DNA of 17,390 nt from Bacillota bacterium (GCA_023398615.1 JAEWSD010000275.1:1-17390), one strand, 5' to 3'; shown: positions 1 to 7,065, numbered from the stretch's first letter. Numbers and translations are program-made. The notes: generated from the letters alone by a model not told the origin.

Positions 1-1
1 T

Positions 2-30
2 TTGCAGATTTTACATGGTACTGGTATAAT
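2..30 (+). promoter_or_regulatory. Sigma-A promoter with extended -10
   Basis: A perfect TATAAT lies at 25-30, preceded by TGG (a TGn extended -10). A weak -35 candidate TTGCAG lies at 2-7 with a 17-base spacer. The start codon of the next gene is 27 bases downstream of the -10, leaving a short leader with a GAGGGGG ribosome-binding site. The -35 matches the consensus poorly, so the call rests on the extended -10. Confidence 0.6.
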
Positions 31-56
31 AATCTCTTATATGAGGGGGTGAACCA

Positions 57-503
57 TTGAAAAAGAAAATTGTTATTTGCGTATTGATACTTGTTATAGT
101 GGTAATTGGCATGGTATCTTTATGGCCATTATCGTTTTCGGGAATCATAGCAGATGACGCAGATTTAATTGTAGTGCGTACGGATGCGGAGATTGAGGAC
201 GATGCGCCAAAACATACCGTAACAAATTATCAGTTTCAGCCTGACACAACAGAATTTGCACAAATTAAGCAGATATTGAACAATTATTCTTTCCATCGTT
301 CTTTGCGCACTTTTTTTGACGATGCTTCGATAGACGGAAACGATGCGCGATATTGGCTGCACATATATTCGGGAGAAAACAACATCACTTGTGGTGGAAC
401 GGGCGAAATCATAGTAAATAGTCATGTTTACCGCATCGGGTATTGGGGCAACAAGACGGCTTTATCCATGATGGAGGAAATAAGTGATTTACTGACGGAT
501 TAG
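57..503 (+). CDS. Membrane-anchored hypothetical protein
   Basis: This 148-residue protein starts at TTG (57), set by the purine run AGGGGGTG about 7 bases upstream. Residues 2-4 are lysines, followed by a hydrophobic stretch to about residue 28 (ending near SLWPLSFSG). This is an uncleaved anchor or a signal peptide; no lipobox cysteine is visible at the expected place, so it is probably not a lipoprotein. The remaining ~115 residues form a soluble extracytoplasmic domain, with an acidic stretch near residues 45-50 and a well-ordered core containing GNDARYWLHIYSG, TGGTGEIIVN and YRIGYWGNKT. I recall similar unnamed proteins in Clostridia but no named domain, and I do not know its function. 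It has its own promoter and appears monocistronic. Confidence 0.75.
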   Translation: MKKKIVICVLILVIVVIGMVSLWPLSFSGIIADDADLIVVRTDAEIEDDAPKHTVTNYQFQPDTTEFAQIKQILNNYSFHRSLRTFFDDASIDGNDARYWLHIYSGENNITCGGTGEIIVNSHVYRIGYWGNKTALSMMEEISDLLTD

Positions 504-614
504 GTTGCTACGCCTATCCGGCCAGTCAATGGCGATAAGCAGTTGGTTTACGCGGTGACTCTACTCCCACCCCCAGCCTTCTCCAAGGAACAGGACGAAA
601 TCCTTTCCCCCTGA
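504..614 (+). other. Coding-like relic in frame after TAG stop
   Basis: Directly after the TAG of the preceding gene, the same frame stays open for 36 codons to TGA at 612-614. The translation looks protein-like and includes VNGDKQLVYAVTLLPPPAF followed by SKEQDEILSP. There is no start codon with a ribosome-binding site. The stretch is more GC-rich than the gene beyond it. It may be the degraded end of an older gene or a piece of an intergenic repeat. The in-frame continuation could be coincidence, because the upstream protein ends naturally at DLLTD. Confidence 0.35.
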
Positions 615-632
615 CTTGTTAATATCATGTCT

Positions 633-2183
633 TTAAACCATATAATATTGATTAATAACTTTTATTTCATTCTCCATATCATACTGCTTTAATAATTCAA
701 TTAACTTTGTCCCATTATAAAAGCATTCAATACCTTTCGGTTTATTTTTTTTTCTTTCAAGCATCAGTGTTTTAGCTTTTTCTTCAAAATCTGCAGTAGT
801 AATATAGCAGAATTTAAATGCTTTATTTCCGCCAATGTACTTTTTACACAACTCAAACGTTCGTTGTAGAAACCATTTTATAGTGTCCCTTTCCGGGAGA
901 TTTTCATTTACATCATATTGACCAAGTCTAATAATATTTCCTTTTTTATAACCTTTTAATTCTATAATAATATTCTCATCTGCCGTCTCAATTAGATAAT
1001 CACACTCGAAATGTTTATTATTATAATTCCCCTCATAACTATGGCTTATTAAAGCACTAGATGAATATATTTTATTAATAACAGGATACATCAAATATTC
1101 AAATAATGTTCCTTTCATGTTTCCGTAATTATCTTCATTTCCACTTTTCCTTATTTCTTCCAATGTTTCACATATATTTGAGGTGAAACCCGCTGATTTC
1201 TCAGTAATTTTCTTATTAATAGTATCCATATTTCTAATAAAGCTATAAGCAACATTAACAGCCGAAACTCCTAAAATATCGCCTATCTTAAATACTATAT
1301 ATTGGTTTTTCTTTATTAAAGCTAATGCTGCACTCGAAATATCATTTACTACTACAATCGGCAATACTTTTCTATTTTCATTTTTTACAGAAAAAACTGT
1401 TCTATTAACTCGCTCTTGAAATCCAGTAAAATCATATTCTTCATACCGGTATTGATAATTAAAATCCAAAAGTACCATAGTCTGATACTCTTTTTTTATA
1501 TTTCCTATTCCAATAGCATTAGAAAAACCAAAAGCATCCCAATTTTCCATATTGCGCACTATACCATTATAACAATTTCCTGGTCCCATAAAACATAATT
1601 GCGCTCCGTCAACTAAATTACATCTCTTTAGCCAATCTAAAACTAATACTAGTAATGCATTTTTTATTTTGAGATTTTCTAGCGACTGTTCAACTAATGA
1701 TATAGGACTTCCATTTTTCATCATACAGATATATTGCGTATTTTGATATTCAATAAACTTAGCTATTCCCAGTACATCTAATTCAGTAAGAATAGTATCA
1801 ATATTTATGCTATGTGAGTTTTTGTCTATTGTTGCTCCAGATATCTTTATTGCTTCAAGTAAAGAAAGAGTCCCCCCATTTCTCTCCAGGGCATATATCA
1901 CTCTATGTAAGTATTTTTTGTATATGCTGATGCATTCTTTTAATACTCCATATTCTTTCTTTTGATTAGGACTAAAATATGCATATTGCTTATTTCCAAA
2001 ATAGATAGGATTTGAATTTCTGATATAACCTCTTATGACACAATTTGATAATACTTTCCTACAGTTTTCATCTGTAATAGTAAAACTTTTTTTAAGAATA
2101 TCGTATATATCAGAAGCTACCAATACTGCATTTGGATTTTTTTCAAAATATGATTTTATGTATTCCTCATGTACTATTGCCAT
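633..2183 (-). CDS. Winged-helix protein with PD-(D/E)XK nuclease domain
   Basis: This is a 516-residue predicted cytoplasmic protein with an ATG start and a strong AAGGGGGG site 6 bases upstream. Residues 1-75 and roughly 92-155 each look like a winged helix (short helices, then a beta wing such as NKQYAYFSP or NTQYICMM). Residues 175-310 form an alpha/beta region without a recognised name. Residues 355-480 carry a restriction-endonuclease-fold core: E362 in GTLFE, D395 in HFECDYLIE, then E408 and K410 in IIIELKGYKKG, giving D-x12-E-x-K. This supports metal-dependent DNA cleavage, probably with DNA recognition by the N-terminal half. No methyltransferase or partner gene is adjacent. The coding DNA is much richer in A+T than the neighbouring genes, a sign of horizontal acquisition. 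A role in phage or plasmid defence is inferred, not shown. Confidence 0.75.
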   Translation of the reverse strand: MAIVHEEYIKSYFEKNPNAVLVASDIYDILKKSFTITDENCRKVLSNCVIRGYIRNSNPIYFGNKQYAYFSPNQKKEYGVLKECISIYKKYLHRVIYALERNGGTLSLLEAIKISGATIDKNSHSINIDTILTELDVLGIAKFIEYQNTQYICMMKNGSPISLVEQSLENLKIKNALLVLVLDWLKRCNLVDGAQLCFMGPGNCYNGIVRNMENWDAFGFSNAIGIGNIKKEYQTMVLLDFNYQYRYEEYDFTGFQERVNRTVFSVKNENRKVLPIVVVNDISSAALALIKKNQYIVFKIGDILGVSAVNVAYSFIRNMDTINKKITEKSAGFTSNICETLEEIRKSGNEDNYGNMKGTLFEYLMYPVINKIYSSSALISHSYEGNYNNKHFECDYLIETADENIIIELKGYKKGNIIRLGQYDVNENLPERDTIKWFLQRTFELCKKYIGGNKAFKFCYITTADFEEKAKTLMLERKKNKPKGIECFYNGTKLIELLKQYDMENEIKVINQYYMV

Positions 2184-2554
2184 GTCACACCCCCCTTATG
2201 AAAGTATCTAATTCTTAATTGCCACTATTAATGTGATTCGTATCAATTTCTAACTCACTCCACACAACAAATTCTTTCCGCTACATACTGGGCATATTTT
2301 AAATTTCGCTTCTTTTATTCTCTCTTACTCTAATAGGAGCTAATCTTTCCACAATCGATAACTACATTAAACTGCTTTTACATAATTATACCCTAATATT
2401 ATCCATAATTCTATCAATATTTATATGAATCAACAAATGTACCGACCATAGTCTAAGAAGCTTGTTGGTTTATTTTTCTTCTTTCAATACACTTAAGAAA
2501 CACTATTATGTCTCTATTCTAAGTAAATACTTACATTTTTTTCTTCCATAAAGC
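2184..2554. other. AT-rich intergenic region without recognised features
   Basis: This gap lies upstream of the nuclease gene. I see no credible reading frame, RNA gene or long repeat. A TATAAT on the minus strand at 2385-2390 could be a -10 box for the nuclease gene, but no acceptable -35 sits at the right distance, and the leader would be about 200 bases. Confidence 0.4.
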
Positions 2555-2588
2555 AAAAAACAGACCTGAGAGGATCCAGGTCTGTTTT
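2555..2588 (-). terminator. Rho-independent terminator downstream of degV-family gene
   Basis: A perfect 12-bp stem (AAAACAGACCTG at 2557-2568 and its complement at 2577-2588) encloses an 8-base loop. On the minus strand the stem runs into six T residues (A run 2555-2560 on the plus strand), suiting the degV-family transcript. The plus strand has only TTTT, so it may work weakly in that direction too. Confidence 0.88.
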
Positions 2589-2623
2589 CTACGATACTTT
2601 CGCATGATTTTCTATTTCATTTT

Positions 2624-2690
2624 CTACTGTCGACGAGGGTAATTCGAGTTACCGCAAGGATAAGACGGGGTGCCTCGGGGACAATCCATC
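2624..2690. other. GC-rich structured intergenic element with tiny ORF
   Basis: The element sits between the degV-family stop and its terminator and is far more GC-rich than its surroundings. On the plus strand TGTC (2628-2631) pairs with GACA (2680-2683) and CGAGG (2634-2638) with CCTCG (2673-2677), separated by a GA/GG internal loop. Stacked inside is a GTAAT/GTTAC hairpin (2639-2643/2648-2652, TCGA loop), followed by a purine-rich strand, GCAAGGATAAGACGGGG, at 2654-2670. The one T-G wobble pair favours a plus-strand RNA. On the minus strand a 21-codon ORF (ATG at 2687-2689, stop 2624-2626, three bases after the degV stop) encodes a peptide containing CPRGTPSYPCGNSNYP, but no ribosome-binding site precedes it. 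It may be a non-coding RNA, an interspersed repeat or a micro-ORF. Confidence 0.4.
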
Positions 2691-2692
2691 AA

Positions 2693-3529
2693 TTAATAAC
2701 TTATAATAATTCCGCCGTTCTCCGCATACATGGAACTGACTCCGGCGGTTTCAACGATTAAGCTATCCTGAAACGGCACCCTTTTCATTATTTCTTCCTT
2801 AACAAAGAGCGCTCTTTCATAATTATTGCAATGGGCAATCGCAAGGATCTTTTCCCCGGCACGAGCCACGTCCTGCTCTACGCTCTTTATCATTGACATC
2901 AGGGCCTTCTGAATTCCCCGGGCCTGATCGATCTTACAGATTGTACCGTCCGGCGTACCTCCCAAAACAGGTTTAATATTAAGTACATTGCAGATAATCG
3001 CCTGAATATTGGTAAGGCGTCCGTTCTTTCGCAGGGTATCCAAATTCTCCAGCACAAATTTTGTTTTTAATTCACTGCGGAACTTCTCGATCAGTTTTAC
3101 GATTTCTTCAAAACGCTTGCCGGCTTCCGCAAATTCCTGAATCTTCTTTGCAATCAGAGTCTGTCCCACCGATGCGCTGCAGGAATTAAAGACCTTGATA
3201 TTCTTATGCGGATGCCCCTCTAAGTACAATTTCCTGCCTAACTCCGCGCTGTTAAAGGAACCGCTGAGATTGGCCGATAAGGTGACTACATAAACATCCT
3301 CTTTACCGCCGTAGAGTTCCATGTAGGCTTCCGGTGACGGACAGGAAGACTTTGGACAGGCAGGGGTTTCCTTTGTCTTTTGTAAAAAATCCTTTTGATT
3401 AAAACCGGCGTCATCTACTATGGTAGCACTTCCGACCTGCAATGTCAGAGGAACCAGATGTATACGCTTATCTTTCTTCATGTCTGCCGGCAAATCGGTG
3501 CAGCTGTCTCCAATGATCTTGTAACCCAA
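2693..3529 (-). CDS. DegV family (FakB-like) fatty-acid-binding protein
   Basis: This 278-residue protein is the usual length for DegV/FakB proteins, which hold a single fatty acid and, in known cases, present it to the kinase FakA for phosphorylation and entry into phospholipid synthesis. The start is TTG at 3529, 8 bases from GGGAGG. Family marks are DSCTDLP at residues 8-14, SSCPSPEAY at 61-69, the TLSANLSGSFNSA loop at 83-95, LDTLRKNGR at 163-171 and NIKPVL at 184-189. The C-terminus ends in AENGGIIISY instead of the more common GPG-containing end, which fits a distinct DegV subgroup. No fakA gene is in the window. The gene has its own promoter and terminator, so it is probably monocistronic. 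Confidence 0.92.
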   Translation of the reverse strand: MGYKIIGDSCTDLPADMKKDKRIHLVPLTLQVGSATIVDDAGFNQKDFLQKTKETPACPKSSCPSPEAYMELYGGKEDVYVVTLSANLSGSFNSAELGRKLYLEGHPHKNIKVFNSCSASVGQTLIAKKIQEFAEAGKRFEEIVKLIEKFRSELKTKFVLENLDTLRKNGRLTNIQAIICNVLNIKPVLGGTPDGTICKIDQARGIQKALMSMIKSVEQDVARAGEKILAIAHCNNYERALFVKEEIMKRVPFQDSLIVETAGVSSMYAENGGIIISY

Positions 3530-3557
3530 TGTTTCTTCCTCCCTGTAAGCTTATCAT

Positions 3558-3586
3558 ATTATATTGGTATATATTGGAAATGATAA
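3558..3586 (-). promoter_or_regulatory. Promoter of degV-family gene
   Basis: On the minus strand TTATCA (3581-3586) and TATAAT (3558-3563) are separated by 17 bases. The predicted transcription start is near 3551, giving a leader of about 22 bases that contains the GGGAGG ribosome-binding site. Confidence 0.6.
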
Positions 3587-3776
3587 CTATATGATTTTAT
3601 TTTTTTAACCATATAATATAGTTTTCAATACCATCAATCATAGCATACCAAATTATATTTTTAAAGACTTTTTTGAAAAGTCTTTATTAATATTTTCTAA
3701 AAACTCAATAAAATTATACTCCAATTAATTTACCATTCCATTCATCCGGAAGAACAAAGCCGGGCTGTTTCAGACT
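3587..3776. other. AT-rich intergenic stretch with perfect hairpin
   Basis: Between the degV-family promoter and the htpG terminator the DNA is AT-rich and has no gene. The only clear structure is a perfect inverted repeat, AAAGACTTTT (3663-3672) and AAAAGTCTTT (3676-3685), with a TTG loop and one extra flanking T-A pair. It could be an operator or a weak terminator. Its low GC content argues against a strong terminator. Confidence 0.4.
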
Positions 3777-3823
3777 AAAAAAAGAAGATTTACAAGCCGC
3801 ACAAAGGCCTGTAAACCTCCTTT
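3777..3823 (-). terminator. Rho-independent terminator of htpG
   Basis: Read on the minus strand, AAAGGAGGTTTACAGGCC pairs with GGCTTGTAAATCTTCTTT over about 18 positions with a few G-T wobbles, a 7-base loop and a following run of T (A run 3777-3783 on the plus strand). It begins 15 bases after the htpG stop codon. Confidence 0.88.
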
Positions 3824-3838
3824 ACTTACCATATTAAA

Positions 3839-5926
3839 TTATTTCGCCAAAAGCATCATAATGTCATTGCTTCTGTTAATGAATTTTGTCATTGCTTCCG
3901 GCTCCAGCGGTTTGTGGCTCAGCATTGCCAAATCATACAGCTGTTCACAAATCATCGAAGCATTTTCCGCATCCGCATGGTCAAATACATACTGTACCAA
4001 CGCGTTATTGGAATTCAGCACCAAGGTTTCATTGTTGCCGAACATGCCGGGATCCATGCCGTACATATTATACATTTTCATCATATCCTGCATTCTGCGG
4101 CTTTCTTCGGAAAGGGTAATCATAGAGGAAAGCTTATCATTCTTCAACGGCATTACCTTAACTTCCAGTTTCTCTTTATTCAAAACCTTCCGAAACAGTC
4201 CGGACAGCGCCTCATTCTCGGCTTTCAGCTTCTCCGCATCCTCCGCTTCATTCACAAAGCTGTCCGTTACATCGGCATCGATCCGCTGGAAACGGTAATT
4301 GTCAGACTGGTGCTCCAATTGGGTAATGAACGGCTGATCGATATTATGTGTCAGTATCAGGGCATCAATGCCTTCCTCTTTAAACATATTAATGTATTGG
4401 CTCTGCTGCTGTTCATTCGTAACATAGTAAATGATATCTTTCTTTTCTTCCTTTTCTTCTTTCTCTTCCTTCTTATCCTCTTCCGATGCCGTTTCGGTAT
4501 CCGCCGCCTTTACCTCCGCTTCTGTTTCCGGTGCGGATTTCTTTGCCGCTTCCACATATTCCGGCAGTGTGATATACTTGCCTTCCAGGTTCTTGAATAT
4601 GATGAAATCCTTTATCTTATCCCTGAATTTATCATCCTTTAGGCATCCGAATTTAATGAACGGGCTGATATCATCCCAGAACTTTTCATAGTTCTCCCGG
4701 TCTACCTTATACATGCCGGAAAGCTTATCTGCTACCTTCTTAGTTATATAATCTGAGATCTTCTTGACAAAGCCGTCATTCTGCAAAGCACTTCTTGATA
4801 CGTTAAGCGGAAGATCCGGGCAGTCAATCGTACCCTTTAGCAGTAAGAGGAATTCCGGTATAACCTCCTTGATGTTATCGGCAATAAATACCTGGTTGCT
4901 GTACAATTTAATGGTTCCTTCCAATTGGTCATATTCCGTATTCAGCTTCGGGAAATACAGGATGCCTTTCAGATTGAACGGATAATCCATATTCAGATGA
5001 ATCCAGAATAACGGTTCCTTATAGTCATGGAATACATCACGATAAAATTCCTTATATTCCTCATCCTTGCAATCGTTGGGGTGCTTGGACCATAAAGGAG
5101 TGGTATTGTTAATCGGCTGAGGCTTCTTCGGCTCTTTCTTCTTTGCCTTTTCCTCATCTTCCTTTGATGCCTCTTCTGACTCCGTATCCGCATCCTTATT
5201 ATCCTCGGATACTTTACCGTCTTCATTTACCGTGGCATCGATTACTTCTTCCTCAGTATCTTCCTCATCCTCTTCCGCCTCTTCAAGCGGAGCATTGGCA
5301 TTCTTAAAGTAGATCTCAACCGGCATAAAGGAACAGTACTTGGTAATAACCTCTTTGGCCTTGTATTCATTTGCAAATTCATAGCTGTCTTCATTCAGAT
5401 ATAGGGTGATTTCGGTTCCGCGCTCTGTCCGGTCTCCGTCCTCCATGCTGAACTCGGTTCCGCCTTCGGATTCCCAATGAACACCGACAGTGCCTTCCTG
5501 CCATGATAAGGTATCTATCACAACCTTATCGGCCACCATAAAAGCAGAGTAAAATCCAAGCCCAAAATGTCCTATGATCTGATCCTCATTCGCCTTATCC
5601 TTGTATTTGTTAAGAAAATCCGTAGCACCCGAGAATGCAATCTGATTGATATACTCTTTCACCTCATCGGCAGTCATACCGATTCCGTTATCAATGAATT
5701 TCAAAGTCTTTTCTTCGGGGTTCACGATTACATCGATCCTGTATTTATTATCTTCCGGAAGATCCGCTTCTCCCATCAGTTCCAGCTTTTTCATTTTGGT
5801 AATCGCATCACTGCCGTTAGAAATTAATTCCCTGAAGAAAATATCATGATCGGAATATAACCATTTTTTAATGATAGGGAATATATTTTCCGAATTAATC
5901 GATAAACTACCATGTGCGCTGCTCAT
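3839..5926 (-). CDS. htpG: Molecular chaperone HtpG (Hsp90 family)
   Basis: This 695-residue cytosolic, ATP-dependent Hsp90 chaperone is preceded by AAAGGAG. The N-terminal GHKL ATPase domain shows E33 and N37 (ELISNGSDA), DNGIGM at 79-84 and GHFGLGFYS at 119-127. The middle domain has the conserved arginine R378 in NVSRSALQ, and the dimerisation domain follows to the end. The protein is longer than typical bacterial HtpG (about 620-640 residues) because of two charged insertions: residues 214-270, between the ATPase and middle domains (acidic, then lysine-rich), in the place of the eukaryotic Hsp90 charged linker, and residues 464-497 within the middle/C-terminal part (repeated EEKEEK units). 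All catalytic motifs are intact. The gene stands alone between its own terminator and a CIRCE-linked promoter, so heat-shock control by HrcA is expected. Confidence 0.98.
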   Translation of the reverse strand: MSSAHGSLSINSENIFPIIKKWLYSDHDIFFRELISNGSDAITKMKKLELMGEADLPEDNKYRIDVIVNPEEKTLKFIDNGIGMTADEVKEYINQIAFSGATDFLNKYKDKANEDQIIGHFGLGFYSAFMVADKVVIDTLSWQEGTVGVHWESEGGTEFSMEDGDRTERGTEITLYLNEDSYEFANEYKAKEVITKYCSFMPVEIYFKNANAPLEEAEEDEEDTEEEVIDATVNEDGKVSEDNKDADTESEEASKEDEEKAKKKEPKKPQPINNTTPLWSKHPNDCKDEEYKEFYRDVFHDYKEPLFWIHLNMDYPFNLKGILYFPKLNTEYDQLEGTIKLYSNQVFIADNIKEVIPEFLLLLKGTIDCPDLPLNVSRSALQNDGFVKKISDYITKKVADKLSGMYKVDRENYEKFWDDISPFIKFGCLKDDKFRDKIKDFIIFKNLEGKYITLPEYVEAAKKSAPETEAEVKAADTETASEEDKKEEKEEKEEKKDIIYYVTNEQQQSQYINMFKEEGIDALILTHNIDQPFITQLEHQSDNYRFQRIDADVTDSFVNEAEDAEKLKAENEALSGLFRKVLNKEKLEVKVMPLKNDKLSSMITLSEESRRMQDMMKMYNMYGMDPGMFGNNETLVLNSNNALVQYVFDHADAENASMICEQLYDLAMLSHKPLEPEAMTKFINRSNDIMMLLAK

Positions 5927-5968
5927 TTAAAATCGCTCCTTTTATTGTAAATTTGTTATAATACATTA

Positions 5969-5997
5969 ATATTAATACCGTATTTTCCATTTGTCAA
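5969..5997 (-). promoter_or_regulatory. Promoter of htpG
   Basis: On the minus strand a perfect TTGACA (5992-5997) is followed after 17 bases by TAATAT (5969-5974), a 4/6 match to the -10 consensus. The start codon is about 42 bases further on. The good -35, together with the CIRCE element 7 bases upstream, supports the call. Confidence 0.65.
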
Positions 5998-6004
5998 GGA
6001 AAAA

Positions 6005-6031
6005 TCAGCACTCGACATATGTGAGTGCTAA
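6005..6031 (-). promoter_or_regulatory. CIRCE operator (HrcA binding site)
   Basis: The inverted repeat consists of TCAGCACTC (6005-6013), nine bases, then GAGTGCTAA (6023-6031). The CIRCE consensus is TTAGCACTC-N9-GAGTGCTAA, so 17 of 18 arm positions match. It begins five bases after the stop of the preceding minus-strand gene and lies just upstream of the htpG -35 box. HrcA repression of htpG is inferred from this match. In Bacillus subtilis htpG is not a CIRCE gene, so regulation differs from that model. Confidence 0.9.
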
Positions 6032-6036
6032 CAATT

Positions 6037-6537
6037 TTATTCCGCTTCTTCGAAAGCAACCCCGTTTTGTTTTAGAAAAAGCCTGACATAATCATCCCAT
6101 ATCCTGTCCAGGGATTTATCCATCGTAAAAATTTTAACAGAGGTACCGGTAATAATGGTCGCATTGCCTTTTTCAAATCTCATGTTAAGGAAAAGTCCGT
6201 TGATATCCCCTGCTTTTATCGCCAGGCCAGAATTCAGAAGTAAATTCTCGAGAGATACGGCGGATAACACAAACACCGTCTTAATAGCCAAAGGCAGCTT
6301 GCGCCCTTTAATCAGCGAAAACGCAAACGGCTTTATTTCACTCCAGGCGGAATATCTCCTGCCGCCAAGCAGTTCCAGTTCCTCACCGGTATAATATTCC
6401 TCATTCAATGCACCGGAGATATGAAAATGATTAAAGGTTACAATATCCGTCTCCGAAAGCAAAAAATTATCAAATGTGTCCTGTATCAGCAAGTTTTTCA
6501 TAAAAGACTTAACATCAAGAATTTTTAATGATATCAT
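6037..6537 (-). CDS. DUF5721-like conserved protein
   Basis: The start is ATG at 6537, chosen because GGAGG lies 8 bases upstream; the frame stays open 17 codons further but with no ribosome-binding site there. The product has 166 residues, is soluble, and has no signal peptide or membrane segment. Recognisable stretches are MISLKILDVKSFM at the N-terminus, DTFDNFLL, GRRYSAWSEIKPFAF, GDINGLFLNMRF, and TGTSVKIFTMDKSLDRIWD near the C-terminus. From memory this is the pattern of DUF5721, a family common in Lachnospiraceae whose function is unknown. The gene ends five bases before the CIRCE element of htpG and lacks an obvious terminator, so some read-through into htpG is possible. A TATAAT at 6568-6573 is a likely -10 box, but its -35 is poor. 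Confidence 0.8.
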   Translation of the reverse strand: MISLKILDVKSFMKNLLIQDTFDNFLLSETDIVTFNHFHISGALNEEYYTGEELELLGGRRYSAWSEIKPFAFSLIKGRKLPLAIKTVFVLSAVSLENLLLNSGLAIKAGDINGLFLNMRFEKGNATIITGTSVKIFTMDKSLDRIWDDYVRLFLKQNGVAFEEAE

Positions 6538-6649
6538 GAATATTTCCTCCGAATTAACAAACACTATATTATAGCTCACAATCTGCATTCGTGAGTGTGA
6601 ATTACCCTAGATTGTGCATATGGAATAACGCATAAAGGAGGGATTTGTT

Positions 6650-6847
6650 ATGTATTTTGATCATTCGAAAAGAAATTATTATCGCTTTCCCAGTAAAAAC
6701 AGCATAAATGAAATTGATAAAGCGGTACCGTACTATTTCCCCGAGAGAAATTCTTTCGTTATCGATGATCTGAATGACAGTTTTCTTAGCTCAAACCGCA
6801 GTAATTATAATGATAGTTACGACGATATTCACAGGAAAGGAGATTAA
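6650..6847 (+). CDS. Small hypothetical protein (65 aa)
   Basis: The gene has an ATG start with a strong AAGGAGGG site. The 65-residue product is rich in Tyr, Asn, Ser and Asp, has no cysteine, membrane segment or signal peptide, and looks largely disordered (for example NRSNYNDSYDD near the C-terminus). I recognise no family. Coding status is supported by the ribosome-binding site and by tight coupling to the next gene: its stop codon is separated from the next ATG by two bases, and its last codons contain the next gene's ribosome-binding site. Confidence 0.7.
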   Translation: MYFDHSKRNYYRFPSKNSINEIDKAVPYYFPERNSFVIDDLNDSFLSSNRSNYNDSYDDIHRKGD

Positions 6848-6849
6848 TA

Positions 6850-7047
6850 ATGAGAGCAAGCAATAAAGTATATCAGGAGGTTGCGGAACACTGCAGCGGG
6901 TTCGATCCGGTAAATGACTCATTCAGCAACTCAGCCGGTGATAATCAAGAGGTATCTTGTATCAGCTGCAGGCATTTTGATGAGGACGAATACTGCGAAC
7001 TGGATCTATATGACCAGATCGTAGAAAATCGTCAGATAAAAGATTAA
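6850..7047 (+). CDS. Small CxxCxH...C protein (65 aa)
   Basis: The ATG start is preceded by AAAGGAG located inside the end of the upstream gene, so the two are probably translationally coupled. The 65-residue product is acidic. Its second half carries C37, C40, H42 and C49 in the pattern CxxCxH-x6-C, followed by ELDLYDQI, which could form a small metal-binding knuckle; C15 is an extra cysteine. I recall similar short proteins with a CxxCxHF core in Clostridia but no named family or function. Metal binding is inferred from the cysteine spacing only. Confidence 0.72.
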   Translation: MRASNKVYQEVAEHCSGFDPVNDSFSNSAGDNQEVSCISCRHFDEDEYCELDLYDQIVENRQIKD

Positions 7048-7065
7048 CTCTTTCCTTCCATTTAC

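Noticed and set aside
2628..2683. Similarity of the structured element to the guanidine-III riboswitch (shared words GACGAGG and AAGACGG)
   Set aside because: The defining pseudoknot arms cannot be found, the known class is mainly actinobacterial, and no guanidine-related gene is nearby.
3861..5849. Several open frames on the plus strand opposite htpG, one of 242 codons
   Set aside because: They lie antisense to a clearly recognised htpG, have low-complexity Phe/Leu/Ile/Ser-rich translations mirroring the acidic/lysine codons, and lack convincing ribosome-binding sites.
6575..6601. A second CIRCE-like sequence near the start of the DUF5721-like gene (GTGAGTGTGAA)
   Set aside because: Only one arm vaguely resembles GAGTGCTAA and the partner arm matches about 5 of 9 positions. 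A CTCAC-N11-GTGAG repeat is present but too short to call.
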